64,000 nt of DNA from Cryptomeria japonica (Eukaryota; Streptophyta; Pinopsida; Cupressales; Cupressaceae): positions 158,450,471 through 158,514,470 of the forward strand of contig NC_081411.1 of the NCBI RefSeq assembly GCF_030272615.1, written 5' to 3'. The notes beneath the pieces were generated by a model. It did not search any database. It was given only the letters and a program-made list of their open reading frames with translations, and was not told the origin of the DNA. Positions 1 to 12,209 of this stretch are shown piece by piece. Each line of letters begins with the position of its first letter. Positions within the stretch are counted from its first letter, which is position 1. Position numbers and translations under genes: made by a program.

Positions 1-471
1 AATTTTATTGTTAGTTTCTCATCATACAATTTTTGCAATATAATACTAAGATGCTCTAGATGTTCCTCTTTAATTCTACTAAAAATCAAGATATCATCTA
101 GGTATACAACAACAAATTTACTAATAAAATCTTTTAGCACTTCATTCATGAGTCTCATGAATGTACTGGGAGCATTACTAAGACCGAATGGCATAACAAG
201 CCACTCATAAAGTAATTCATTGGTATTGAAGGCTATTTTCCATTCATTAACTTCCTTTATCCTGATTTGGTGGTATCCACTCTTGAGATCAATCTTAGTG
301 AAGTACTTTGCACCTCCCAAGCAATTCATCAAGTCTTCAATTCTTGGGATAGGAAATCTGTACCTAATAGTGATTCTATTTATGTCTCTTGAATCTGTGC
401 ATAGCCCACATGTTCCTCCTTTCTTGGGTGCTAACACTATAGGTATGACACAAGGACTTGTTGGGACTCAT
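1..471 (-). pseudogene. Reverse transcriptase core of element A (fragment)
   Basis: Conceptual minus-strand translation gives a Ty3/gypsy RT palm: [15 protein letters not shown] near the right edge, then [33 protein letters not shown], the [17 protein letters not shown] block and the catalytic motif [12 protein letters not shown], followed by EEHLEHL. The YLDD catalytic aspartates are present. The enzyme copies element RNA into DNA in cytoplasmic particles. The 5' end of the RT is missing here because insertion I separates it from its upstream part at 4859-5381; the downstream part continues past the window edge. No disabling stop is seen inside the fragment beyond one at its right margin, but the split makes it non-functional. 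Confidence 0.9.
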
Positions 472-3400
472 TAAAATTGAGTCAAGTTTTGAGGCCCACT
501 TTAACTTTTTGCTTTGCATCTCCAAATAAGTCAGTTTGAATGGCCTAGTTAGCAAGAGAGTAATATGGAACCAGTTGATTTTCGGGGGGTAAGGCTCGGG
601 ATTCATGTCCCACACCTTTCATTTGGCCTATTTAGTGATATAAAACTTTCAAATTTTAGTTTGGATAAGTTTATGAAGTACCCATTTTGAGGGGTGAACT
701 GAAAGTGCCTTTTAGGCACAAATATAGATTTTATTGAGTAGCCTACTTTGAGTGATTACATATTTTTCCCTGTTGATCATCATGGATAAATTCAAATTGG
801 ATTCAATTATATGCATAAATGTGAGTCATCTTGCAAAATTTCAAGTCTTGACGAATCCATTTGCTCAGTTTTTGAAGCCAAATCCGTTTGTAGTTTGTAT
901 GTTTTGGCAAGTCCCTGTTTCGACAGCTGGTCGGAGCCCTGTTTCGCATAAGTGTAAAAGTTTCCTCAGTAAGCATCATGCCATAATGTTTGTTCCACGA
1001 TAATGTCAGTATAAATGGTGAGCTACGTTTCAAATTTCAAGCCTCTATCAATCCGTTTGATTGGTTTTCAAAAAGATTCATTTAGCTATCATTTTCAGTT
1101 ATCCGCACTTCAGTGATATATCGGTTAATGTACCAATTTTGTGAGTGCACCATTTGTATCCTATCATTCTGGTGATCGAACTAAGGATTCAAAGATTTAA
1201 TATGTACTTCAAGGTACCTATGTTTCAAATTTGAGGGCCTACGAAGGTCGTTTGATATTTTTGAGAAAGGTGTCATGTGTTGCCAGGACATTGACTTCAT
1301 CAGGTCTGTAATGTCGACAAAGCCAGTTGGGCATTTTCGAAAATTAATATCTCTTTGCTCGGGACTTGTCTTGAGAAACTATTTGGTATAAGTCATCCTT
1401 GTATATCAGAGTACATGCCTGTCAGATGGCGAGCTCCAAAAAGGTGTCTTGACAGGTTTGAAAATTACGTCTTCGCAATTAAATGCGAAAATTGTGGCGT
1501 AATTGCCTGAAGGTTGTAAAATGCGGATTAATGATCTGAAAGTGATGTTGATCATTTTCAGAGGTATGTGTAAGGTTCACGAGGCATTTCTAAGGTCATT
1601 TGAATGAAAACAAAAAAAAAATTAGTCAAACCCACTTTGGGGCCCGACCTGGCTCATGCTCGCGGATTGATTTTGTTAGCGACCTTGTTTAATAAAAGAT
1701 TTTAGAATATCTAAATGGTTGTTCATTGGTAAATGAAGTGTCTAGGGTAGTCTTTCCAAAGGATTTTAAATTGTTCAAAAGGAGAAAAGGTTATTTGATC
1801 CTCAAGATGGGTCCTTCAGAGGCGGAACATTTTGTTTTATTATCTCATGCATGGATCTGTGGGTTTTGCTATGGGTGCTCTGTCGACGTTTGCTTTTATT
1901 AAATTGTGGAATATTTGTATTCCTTCTTCATGTCCTTTATGCTATATTTATAAGGCTCCTTGGCATAAAGACTTCCATGTCACTTCCTGGATGGCTGGAG
2001 AGGGCTCTATAAAGAGCTTGCTTATGCATGTGGCATGTAGCTGGTAGAAGGGGTTTTAAAAAACAAAAAATGAAACTTACAGCCAATAGCAATTTCAAAT
2101 GGTAGGCATAAGGCCCACGATAATTTTATTTTGTCTTCATTGTTGTGGTGTATAAAGGGCATTAAACTACAAAAAGAAAATGTTAGTGCCTCCCCTACGT
2201 GGCTTTGGCAAAAGCTTTCAAACAAATGCAAATAGAAATGGCAGATTGCGCACATTAAATTTTGTAAAATGCACATTGGCAAGTTCAGAGCTATCATCTC
2301 CCTTGCTGCACATGAGTTGTTTTTTGAAGTGCATATTGTAAATGAGAAATGTATGGCTGGGAAAGGTTTGATAAACCTTAAACTTAGTGAAATGCGATCT
2401 GCTGGTAAAAGACTTCCCTCCTACAGCCTCCTTTAGCATGGAAATGGTGTGAAATCAAACAGTCAAATGCAAATTGGTAGGTCACGTGGGTAAAGGAATT
2501 CCCAAATAAATGCAATGTGGAAGGTGTAAGCCAAATTTCATGACTTTGCCAACATCCTCCATGCTTGAAGTTTGACAAAGAGCAGACTTTATAAACTCCA
2601 GTGAATGCACAATGGCAAGTGTATGTGCCAAATTCCTTTGTTGCGTGTGAGCTAGAAGGTGGACCATTGTGTGGTTGTAGACTTTAATTGGAAAAGACCT
2701 CCTTGCTAGACATGGAGATGAGGAAGGCTGCCAAAAACAAATAAATGCTAGTCAAGAGCAAAGCAAATGCTCATGTTGATGTTTGGCAGCAGGAAAAACT
2801 TAAATCAAATACAAGGCGTGGTGTTTGGAGCGTGGCATGTTGGCATCCTTCAGCAGTCCTCCTTCCCTCAAATGTGGCAAGTGAGCAAGTAGATGCCATT
2901 AAAACCCAAGGAAAAAGCTCCAAAGTGCAGCTATAGGCAAAACATAATATCCCACATTGACTGGAAGTGGTTTTTTCTAATGTTTGTAAGCAAAGCTCCA
3001 CTAATGTAATATGTCTAAGACTTAAAGGCTTTTGACGGATGGTGCCTATGGGCGCCCAACATGGGCCCACATGCGAGCACAGATCTTGAGGCAATGGAGG
3101 AGGTGACTGAGCGATGACTAGGTGGACCCCATGCAGGTACGCTTCCTAAGGCAGACAGGCGGAATTTTGCAGAGAAAGATCGGCTTAACTAGTGAGCAAG
3201 TCCGAAACGATCGAACGAAGCGCGCGATTTCACAGGCCAAAGATGCATGAGAGTTACACCCCACGAAATGGTGAAATGAAAATGGTGAAAATGCAGCAGG
3301 TTAACTAGTGAGTATGTTAGATGGAGATCAACGGCTTGCACAATTTCGCGAAAGGAAGATGCAGGCTCATTAAACCCCATGAAATGGCAAAACGAAAAGT

Positions 3401-4858
3401 ACGAAATGGCGAAGTCCAGGTGGCATACACATGGTAGGTGCGGTCAGCGTCCAGCAGGCAAGTCCCATCCCGGTGGTGATGAGGTGGTGCATAGGTGGTG
3501 ATGAGGTGGCACTGAGGTGGTGTACACGTGGCGGCCAAGTGGCAGTGACAGAGCCAAGGACATGGCGATGATGAGGTGTCATCCTAGGTGGCACCCAGTG
3601 GACCTCATCAGCCATTCAGATCCTGCCAAGCGGCAAAGCATCAGGACCAAATGGAGGCAAAAAATAAAAATTAAAATCAGTAAATGATATAGTTCAAACT
3701 ATATTAAAATTCAAAAAATTTAAATGATAGATCCATGTTGAGGATTAATTTGCCCAAGGTCTCAATTTTGGCCAAAATATAAAGTGTTATATGTTTTCAG
3801 AAAGCTCTCAGAATGAGGAATCCGATTATGGAGTTGATTTTGGCAAAGATCAGATATTGTGGAAGAAGTTTGGTTGAGAATGAAATTTAGTTAGAGGGGA
3901 GACACTTGGCAATTCAGTTGCAGATTTGATTTGGTTCTCTCTCCTTATTCCCAATTCTTCTCAGTTGTAAGGGTTCCAAAAATTTGGAAAATGCTCCAGA
4001 TTTGATGGCTTCCACTTTCTGAATATCATGACCCAAATTTGTAAATGCTTTTGGTTTATTTCAAGGTATAGGGGATTGTAGTGCATTGTTGTAAATGTGA
4101 TTTTAGTTAGAGGTCTTGCTTGTGTCAGGCATGAGTAAATTCCTCATAGTATTGTCTCTAGGCATGTATTTCATTATCATGAATTGAATCCTCAAGGAGG
4201 ATGAGATTTGTCAATTTCAAGGAAATTGTGTGATTGTTTATAGGTATCCTTCAAGGAAGGTTTTAAACTCTGTAGTCAATCATAAATGATGAAATATATT
4301 TCCAGATCTGATAAAATTGTGAATGAATCAAATAGTGCATTAATATAAGGTATTGATGCATGAATATCTTGTTTAAGGAAAATAAGCTTGCATCTATGAT
4401 TCATATTTGTAGTTCTATCTGTGACTCTGTTGCCCAATGAACAAGGCACTGGTCTTGCAGGTTTGGGGATGTTTTTAGATATAATTTTTAGAAGATAAAT
4501 CTAATTTCTCTTCATGTTTAGGGGTGTTTGTGTTCCTTTGTTTCCAAGCTCTATTTCATCCTATTGTTTGTACAGATCAAGCGAATCTGTAATGTTTCCT
4601 AACCTATTGAGCTTGTGAAATGATCTATTTGCTTAGTGTTGATGCAGTTATGTGTCTGTAATTGTGGTATTTAGTGCATCAAAAGGGTGTCCCCCCCTAG
4701 GTCTAGCAGAACCTGAAGTGCAGGAGGATCAATTAGGATCCTATGTTATGTTGTCCAAGCCCTGATGTGTTTCATTGACTGAAATTGGCCATTTCATAGA
4801 AAGATGTGCAGGTGTTCTTGGGTTATCACTTTTGGTGAACAATAGGACATATGTTCTT
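472..4858. mobile_element. Insertion I: long LTR-like sequence splitting the RT of element A
   Basis: About 4.4 kb without convincing coding capacity. It separates two collinear pieces of the A reverse transcriptase, so it arrived after A. Several stretches resemble, in order, the G-family LTR: a cccactttggggc...gctcatgc block near 1630, a TCCCACATTGA block near 2950, a ggcccacatgcgagcacag block near 3064, and strings of gaggtggtg/ggtggca near 3480-3540. This suggests a solo LTR of a distant Tat-like family in plus orientation. Clear TG...CA ends and a clean 5-bp duplication were not found; CTCAT (467-471) against TTTAT (4858-4862) is a possible TSD that has lost two C bases to T. Internal open frames are short and not supported. 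Confidence 0.5.
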
Positions 4859-5381
4859 TTATATCAACCCTTGGTCCAAAAATTCTTGGACTTGTCTAGC
4901 CACATCCTTGTTCTGTTTGGGAGTCATCTTATAGGCTACATTGTTGGGTAGTGATGCTCCTGGAATGAAATCAATCTGATGGCTTATGGCTCTAATAGGA
5001 GGTAGGGTTGCTGGTGCCCCATCGCTTATGATTGCTTTGAAATTGTCTAGTATCTGTTGCACTTCATGAGGTATGTGAACCTTCTTTTCTTGCTTTGCTT
5101 CCTTTGGTTTCACTATAAGAGAAAACCCCACTCCTTCTCCTTCCTTGAGAGTTCTCATGAACTCTTTTTCACCTACTAGTAATGCCTTTGGGCCTTTAGT
5201 TTTGTTGCTCCCTCCTTCATCACTTAGGGACTGAATATGGTATGTAACTGCATCCTTTTGAAAAGAATAAGAGTTCTTCTCTCCATTGTGAATGGCCTTT
5301 CTGTCAAACTACCATGGTCTACCAAGAAGTAGATGGAAAGCATCCATAGGAAGGATTTCACACAAGACTTTATCCTTATAA
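4859..5381 (-). pseudogene. Linker and N-terminal end of RT of element A
   Basis: A 99-codon frame starting at 5158 ends with LPNNVAYKMTPKQNKDVARQ and LDQGLI, the segment that immediately precedes the RT fingers in Ty3/gypsy elements. The next expected residues (R-E-S-x-S-P-C) are missing and reappear at the right edge of the RT fragment ending at 471, which defines the insertion point of I to within a few bases. Between 5159 and 5381 the minus strand reads as a degraded protease-RT linker, including a recognisable LLLGRPW motif near 5320. It is a non-functional remnant. Confidence 0.85.
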
Positions 5382-6152
5382 CTACAGGTCTATGTTGAAT
5401 TCAACCCATGTTTGTTCATTTACTACCACATGCTTCTCCTTGTTGAGCCAAGTGACCCTATATGGATTACTATATGGAATTATTTTCAACGTCATTTTAC
5501 TTGTTGCTTCTTCTGACATAACGTTGTCAGTAGACCTTGAGTCTATCACCACTCTACAAAACTTACCAAGGACATTGTATTTGATTCTAAACAAATCTCT
5601 TCTTTGAGTTGGTTCTTCTTTGATTGGCTCCTTAATCAAGGCTCTTCTCATCATTAAATTTTCTCCATCTTTAGGAGCTAAGCTCATATCTTGTGTCTTG
5701 CTGCTTTTTGCATCTTCTTGCACATATGTCACTCTTCTTTCACTTCCTTGAGATGAAGAGGATTTCTCATGACATCTATAGGCAGGGTGACCCAACTTTT
5801 GGCAATTATAACACTTCATGATGGAGAAGTAGGACCCTCTTCTCAGTCCACTAGATCTACCTCTTCCTAGGTTACTAGATGATCCCCTTTCTCTATAGCT
5901 GCTCTTGCTATGTGAATCCTCACTTTTCTCTATAAGTTTGGACTCTCCTTGGGACCTTTGATCTATTCCTCTTCCACCAAAACTACCTCTTTGGCCTCTA
6001 CCATCTTTTCCTCTGCCTCTTCCTTTCTTGCTTTGTTCTTGCTTCTTTTTACTCTTTTCCTCCACCTTTAGTGATAATTGATAGCACTTATGCACAATGT
6101 TAGGACATAACAAACTCAACTCCTCTTGAATATTCCATCTCAAGCCATTCAA
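5382..6152 (-). pseudogene. Gag C-terminus with zinc knuckle, and protease, of element A
   Basis: A 256-codon open frame. The first third is a Lys/Arg/Gly/Ser-rich nucleocapsid-like tail with a complete CX2CX4HX4C knuckle (CYNCQKLGHPAYRC, about residues 114-127) that would bind element RNA. It runs into a retropepsin-like segment (CRVVIDSRSTDNVMSEEA) where the usual Asp-Ser-Gly active site reads Asp-Ser-Arg, so the protease would be inactive as it stands. Gag and protease are in one frame, as usual for chromovirus-type elements. The first Met is internal to gag; the real start is upstream at 6835. Confidence 0.85.
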
Positions 6153-6835
6153 TTATCTGGCTACCTTGATGCTCTCATCCTCTAACACCTTGGATCTTAG
6201 ACACAACTTCTAAAATTCCTTAGTGTAGTTGCTCACATCCAAGTCTCTTTGTCTCAAGTTTTGTCTCCTTTTGTGCAATTGGATCTCATAATCTTCAGGG
6301 ACATAGGCTTCCCTCACCTTGGCTACCATTCCGTTCCAACTGGCTATTTGGTTCTTACCCTATTTTTTCCTTTCTTCTTGGATAAATTTCCACCAAGTCA
6401 AGGATGTTCCTCTCAATCTAGACTTAGCTACCTTCACCTTTTGGGCCTCACTAATTCCATCACACTCAAAGTGATTATCCAATCCTTCAATCCATTCCAT
6501 AACTATTTCAGGCTCCATTTTCCCATAAAAAACTGGCACTCCTTCTAGGGATTTTCCTCCTAAGGCTTTAATTTCTTTAAGGAAAGGTTCTTCAGGTAGG
6601 ATAGGGTCTGTGGGAGGTATCCTATCCTCTTCCACTGATTCTTTACCCTTCTCTTCACTAACCTAGATTGTTACTTTCTCAGTTTTATCCTCAACTGTGT
6701 CTAGTTTCCTCTCTAATTGTAGCAATCTTTCTTTTAAAAGTCTATTCTCTTCCTCTTGATCTTCTACCTTCTTGGCTAACTCTGCATTAGTCACCATTCT
6801 AAGACTATTCTCTCCTACTGATTTATTATCTGACA
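6153..6835 (-). pseudogene. Gag N-terminus and capsid region of element A
   Basis: The probable gag start is the ATG at 6833-6835 (MSDNKSVGENSLRMVTNAEL), about 30 bp downstream of the PBS. A charged coiled-coil-like segment follows (EDQEEENRLLKERLLQLERK), then a capsid-type retrotransposon gag domain at 6635-6360 containing MEWIEGLDNHFECDGI and RLRGTSLTWWKFIQEE. One in-frame TAG near 6665 follows an Ile codon and fits CAG to TAG. Further stops lie between 6360 and 6153. The protein would form the virus-like particle shell. Confidence 0.8.
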
Positions 6836-6865
6836 TCAACTACTTTCTTCCCAAGTCTAAACTTT

Positions 6866-6876
6866 CTCTGATACCA
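6866..6876 (-). other. Primer binding site of element A (tRNA-iMet type)
   Basis: On the minus strand this reads TGGTATCAGAG, the classic plant initiator-Met tRNA complement used to prime minus-strand DNA synthesis. It lies 3 bp from the LTR edge at 6880. Confidence 0.9.
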
Positions 6877-6879
6877 ATA

Positions 6880-8467
6880 TGATAGGGAGGCAACCTAGTT
6901 TACCATCAAATAGGTTTCTTTAATGGTTTTCTTCTATCCCTTTCTGGGTTCCAAGTCTACTCCTCTAGAATTCTAAGTTCTTCCTTACTAATATTTGCTT
7001 ACAACACTCGATACAAGCGCATAAAGAAGCTTATTCTCCATCCTCCTAGATTAGGTCACTATGAGTTGCAGAGGTGTAGGACTACCCTTTCTTACTCGCA
7101 GTCTGTAAAGTCACCATCCTATCTGATTTTGCAATCAGACTTCTACTCCAATCCTCCCCTACACTTACTCCTTTATGGTCACTGAAACCTAGCCGAACTT
7201 CTTCCAAGCTTGCCTAGGCTTACTATGCAGAAATGGCGATTGCCATTTCCTAGTTTCCTCCTATTGCTACTCTACTCTTACTGTACATTTTCTATTTTTC
7301 CTCAAGAACTCCAATGATCGTGTGGATCCCACAGTGGAGGTTCAAGATAGAGCCATATTTACACTATGAATTCAAAACAAAGAGATGAACAACAAAAAGG
7401 AAACTTTAATTATAGAAGCATAATGAAAAAACTTACCAAAAAACAAGATTGTACAACACTCAGCGATAGAAAACCAGAAAACAGACTTGTATGTATTTCT
7501 CTTGTGTTTTTTTTTTGTAATATCCAACCAATCCAATGCCTTACAATTAGACTTTTATAGCTCATCCATCCATCATGAAACACATATGGTTACAAACTGG
7601 AGAAAATGGTTTCATAACGGGTCATCGGCGTAGCCTCAGAAACTGGCTTTTGATGCCTATTGGTGACTTGCAAAGTTCACACTTTTCCATCGGGTGATCA
7701 GAGTAACCAAAACACACCTTCTCCGATGGTCGATAACCATGTCCACCATTCACACTTTTCCATCGGGCATTTCCATCAAGCATTTCCATCAGGAAGACAA
7801 CCAAAATAGCTATCCCAATCATCTGATCTTGCTCAATCTCTATTTTTGTGCTCCCCCAAGTGGCACCCCCTAATTGGCTCTAGGGTGCCTGCCCTGCCAC
7901 CTTAGCACGACCTCACTAACCACCTAGAATGAAACTCTTTGTTTCTAGGTCATGATGGATATTCTAACAAGCAGTTTTCCATCGTGATCTAGCAACCAAC
8001 ATTGGATCAACCTTGATCTGCTTGACCGTTATCTCCCCTGAGCTGCTCTCTTGTCTGGCCCCACCTTGGTTGCCGAGTTGCAGAGGATAACCTTCGTGCA
8101 TCTTCCCATTGCGGTATATTGACAGTCGTAGGATCATCTACAATCACCATTCGAGTATAGGTCAAGTTAGTCATCGCAGAAACTTGAAACTACACCTTCG
8201 GATACTTGATAATAATACTTCAAGCATTGACGACTTATCGGGTCATCAGGGTAAGTGTGAATCACTCTAAACTCTAGCGAACTCATCAAGGTAAGACTTG
8301 TCGATCGGGGGTAGGTCTTTCCGATAAGAGAAATATTACAAACTTCAACTAAACAACCATACAAATGGACTAGAGCCAGTCCTTATGCATTTACATGACC
8401 ACTGGAAGGTCTCACAAGCCAAAATTGGTTAAGGGCATTTCAACCCTTAGGTGCTCCTACACCAACA
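6880..8467 (-). repeat. 5' LTR of element A
   Basis: On the minus strand the LTR starts TGTTGGTGTAGGAGCACC and ends CCTCCCTATCA, a 1,588-bp LTR with the standard TG...CA ends, adjacent to the PBS. A TATA box (TATAAAAG) lies at 7552-7559. The partner LTR is outside the window. No coding frame in it is supported. Confidence 0.85.
7552..7559 (-). promoter_or_regulatory. Probable TATA box in LTR of element A
   Basis: TATAAAAG on the minus strand, about 670 bp upstream of the PBS end of the LTR, in the right orientation for the A transcript. Supported by motif and location only. Confidence 0.5.
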
Positions 8468-11400
8468 AGGCTTTAGAATCTTTATTTTTATGCTCAAAAT
8501 TAAATTGCAGACCCTGGGATAATATGCACATGTATAAACATATGACGTAGAAGTTATTAAGAGTGAGAACACAAATTCCAAATCATCAAATGTAGTATCA
8601 CACTTTGTCAAAGGTAATTTGCAATAAGATCACAGAGCGTATACAATTATGACAGTCATGGAGTTTGTCTCAGATCTTCCTAAAATTTGTCATAAAGCTT
8701 CCTGTAGAAGTCATGAATAGTGTTCTCAACACTATGACAGTAAAATAATTAAAGCAGCCTCAAATGGTGAGTATGTAATAGAAACTAAGAGTAGTCATAT
8801 AGTCACCTCTAGCTCACGTAAGGGTATCACTCAAAGTTTTTATGATAAGAATCTACAACAGCACATAGTCAAACGTATCACAGATGCAATTCACAATGAA
8901 AAGACAACTTTAGGTTAATGTGAGAAACTCTAATACAAGATGGAATAGCTCACAGTATATAGTAAAAAAGGGTTTCCATGATCATCATACATACACAGCT
9001 ATTTGTTCACAGTGATATGGGTGTTTGTAGCCATATAAAGGACATCCTCAATCAAGAGTAGTTAAGACAATGAAATTTATTGCTAAAACAATAAATAAAG
9101 AAAATAGAGCAGCCACAGTAAATGATGAGCATCAACCATAACAATACTTTAAAGGAAATAATTGAAGCACAAATGAACAACATTTTTAGAGAATACTTTT
9201 CTTACTACTATCGAAGCAAAAATGAAGATTGTTTTATAATACAGATAACCCCAGAGAAGGGTTAGAGGATTTAAATGCACTAAAGTAGGTATCTTCAATC
9301 TAGAATAGTATCAGAATTATCAGCAGTCATGCATAATGGTGATAATACTCATAGTGTTATAACAAAGTCTACATGAAGCCAAACTTCCCTTATAGATAAA
9401 AGTTATAACAAAGACTCGTCATTCACTATTATGGTAACAAAATCAAAATGACCAAGTTTTATAATACAGACAACCCTAGGGCTGGGTTAGAGGATTTAAA
9501 TGCACTAAAGTAGGTGCATAATGGTGAGAATACTCAGAGTGTTATAATAAAGTCTACTTGAAGCCAAACTTCCCTTATAGCTAAAAGCTATAAAAGAGAC
9601 TCATCATTCATAGTTGTGGTAAGAAAATCACAATGACTTCGCGTAAAAGCACAAAACTGTGTCACGTTTTAGACCAACTTATCAGCACAAGTGAATTTAA
9701 GTAATACTTTAAAGGAAATAGTTGAAGCACAGATGAACAAAAATTTTCAAAGAATAATTTTCTTACTACTATCGAAGAAAAAATAAAGATTTTTTTATAA
9801 TACAGACAACCCCAGAGAAGGGTTAGAGGATTTAAATACACTAAAGTAGGTATCTTCAATCTAGAAAAGTATCACAATTATCAGCAATCATGCATAACGG
9901 TGATAATACTCATAGTGTTATAGCAAAGTCTACTTGAAGCTAAACTTCCCTTATAGCTAAAAGCTATAACATAGACACATCATTCACAGTTATGGTAAGA
10001 AAATCACAATGACTTCAAGGTCATTATAATAACCTTTATAGTGGCAGATATTTGAAGAAAATGGCATTTAATGTAAAATAAAAAGAGAGAGCATAGATCA
10101 GTTTTGACGCAAATTCCAAAAATGTAATAGCCACAAAAAAAATAGGGAAAAGAAAAAAATCTTTCAGATGAATCAACAAGCAATATACAGAACAACAACT
10201 GTATTAACCATAGTGCATGTAAGGAGTGTCACCAATAATAGAATATGCAATAGTAAAATCACCTATCAGAGATTGATCTGAAAAAAGCCCTCAAAATCAC
10301 CTTCAAATATCTCATGACCGCCATTTGTTTGTAGGATGGTAGCTAGGGTTCCAAATCCCTTGGCGGCCTATAGCTTCCTCGAGAAGCTTCGATGTATAAA
10401 ATAAAAGTAAAATGTCTTCACTGCTTTTTGTTGAGAATTCCTTTACCCTATGTCAGCTTCAAATATTTTTGTGGCATTGTTTTCAAAACATGCTTTCAAT
10501 TAATCAAAACCCGTGGCCTCATATTTTTAAAATATGCTAGGTATTATCACTTGTATATGGATGACTAGGGGAGTCCCCTCATACATGCCTTGTATTGCCT
10601 TAAGTTTTGGTACAATGGCTTTTAAACACACATCATATGCCACATCACCTTTGAAGAAGTTGTGTTTTAGCACATAAACATACTTGTAATTATGTGTTTG
10701 CATATATATCTATTCTAAAATACTTGACTTTAAGGTGTGATTATAAGCCTTAGGTAGTCATTTTGTTATTATTCATTGCAAAGAGAGGTGGATTAAAGTT
10801 TTCTTTGCCAAGTGTCTTAGTCAAATAAGGATGAAGACTCAATCAATGAGAGATGCCAAGCATATAGGGCATGTGTGCTAAGGATTTAGGTGCACTCGAG
10901 GGTTCTTTGCAAGCACATGGAGGGCATCTAGGGGTTGTTTGAGTCAATTTAGGGAGAGTTATTGAGGTTTTGAGATGTCATCATGTTTGACTAAGTCATT
11001 TTTAAACTTTTCATACCTTTGGAGCACTTTTGGATGAGATCTAGGGGCTAGATTCTAGGGATATTTGTTGAATCTGACCCCAATCAGTTTTTGGTTTGTA
11101 TCTTCTTGGATTTTTAGAGGGAGAGGATAGTTGGTCCATATAGTCATCTTTTGGAGTCATTTGTGGAGTTCTTGATATTGATGCAGACTTGAGAGACTTA
11201 GTGGCTACTTGCAGTCCTTAGCTCAGTTTCGCATACTTTTATTTTGTAGCTCATATTATGATATGCATAGATTTCCTTGGAGATATTTTATGACAACATT
11301 ATCATCTTCTTATTATTTGCAGAGTTGTGTAATTGTGTGATTGATCAAATTTGTTAGTGAAATCTCTTTGTTTCCTCTCAGATTTTCTCTCATTGATTTC

Positions 11401-11838
11401 ATATGTTCTTTCTGATAAGTGTGATGTGCAAGTTGCAGGTAGTGTCAAGTGGATACTGTAAGCTCTTGATTGAAAAATTTCCTTTTTTATAAGAGGAAGC
11501 AATTATTTGGACCTTCCTATGAAATATTAATGCATGTGCATGATTAAAACAAGTTGTGTGAAGTTCACAAGTTGTCTTTCAGTGTCTAAGTTAAAAACAT
11601 TTATGAGTATCATAAATTGTTTTCAGTTGGTGTATCACCTAGTTAGTGTTCATGTTAAAGACTAGTTGTAAGGTTTTATGTTTCAGTTTACCTCTTTTCC
11701 CTTTTCCTTGACAAATCAGTAGTTTTAGAGTGATAACTAGCTAGGAGTCAGCCTCATCTGGAGGTTTATTCCAGTTATAGGTCACCCATAACCTTGGAGT
11801 AATCCCATGTTTCTCAAGTTTGTCTAAGTTCTATGACA
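8468..11838 (+). repeat. 5' LTR of element B (left part displaced by element A)
   Basis: Aligns with 26261-28743 of the 3' LTR and then extends about 300 bp further to a TATGACA end near 11838; the exact end is uncertain, because an extra 37 bp lies before the PBS-like site. The first 1.4 kb of the LTR is off-window, to the left of A. It carries three copies of a module present once in the 3' LTR (see 9141-10020). Short open frames here are not supported as genes. Confidence 0.75.
9141..10020 (+). repeat. Triplicated module inside the 5' LTR of B
   Basis: Three diverged tandem copies: 9141-9452, a partial copy at about 9453-9641, and 9701-10020. Each contains TTTTATAATACAGA, a GGGTTAGAGGATTTAAAT-like stretch, CCAAACTTCCCTTATAG or a near variant, and a tail of GTAAGAAAATCACAATGACTT. 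The 3' LTR has a single copy at 26931-27250. Confidence 0.8.
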
Positions 11839-11875
11839 ACTTACATTGGGTGCAAAATTTAGAGATAATAGTTTT

Positions 11876-11893
11876 CGGCATGCCTGGTGGGAC
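11876..11893 (+). other. PBS-like site of element B
   Basis: CGGCATGCCTGGTGGGAC differs at two positions from the G site at 55491 (TGGCATGCCCGGTGGGAC). Its position just after the LTR supports a primer binding role. The tRNA is not identified. Confidence 0.6.
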
Positions 11894-12209
11894 TGTCAAA
11901 TCAGGACAGTAAAGAAATTACATGTTTTTTTTAGTTCTAATGTGCAACCAGCATATTTCTAGCCTTCCAAGAGGCTATTGAAGCACATTTGGTGTCTCTA
12001 TGTGTGGAAGAATCAGACCTATGCATCATTGAAAACATTAAAGTATTGAGAAGTTTGATTTTTTCTCAATATGAACAGCCTCTCAAGGCAGCACAAGTAA
12101 CACCATGGTGACTGCAATCATATATTGGCTGGTTTCAGCAGCCCAAGTACCTATAACTAAATAAGTTTTGTTGTCTAGAGTTGCTCATGCTTCATGGTTT
12201 ACCTTTGCA

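Larger units (their letters stand above)
1..8467 (-). mobile_element. Element A: Ty3/gypsy LTR retrotransposon, chromovirus-like, 3' part off-window
   Basis: Minus-strand element. Reading leftwards from 8467 it has a 5' LTR, an initiator-Met-type primer binding site, gag with a zinc knuckle, protease and reverse transcriptase; RNase H, integrase and the 3' LTR lie beyond position 1. The order gag-PR-RT and the RT motifs place it in Ty3/gypsy, and the [17 protein letters not shown] block is typical of chromoviruses. The element is decayed and split by insertion I. Its LTR edge at 8467 abuts a sequence that aligns with the 3' LTR of element B at about 26261, so A landed inside the 5' LTR of B. 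The TSD cannot be tested because the left end is outside the window. Confidence 0.85.

Noticed and set aside
220-474. 84-codon plus-strand open frame
   Set aside because: Shadow of the minus-strand reverse transcriptase of A.
2745-3094. Open frames on both strands around 2.75-3.1 kb (63 and 107 codons)
   Set aside because: In the LTR-like insertion I, overlapping on opposite strands, no recognisable domain.
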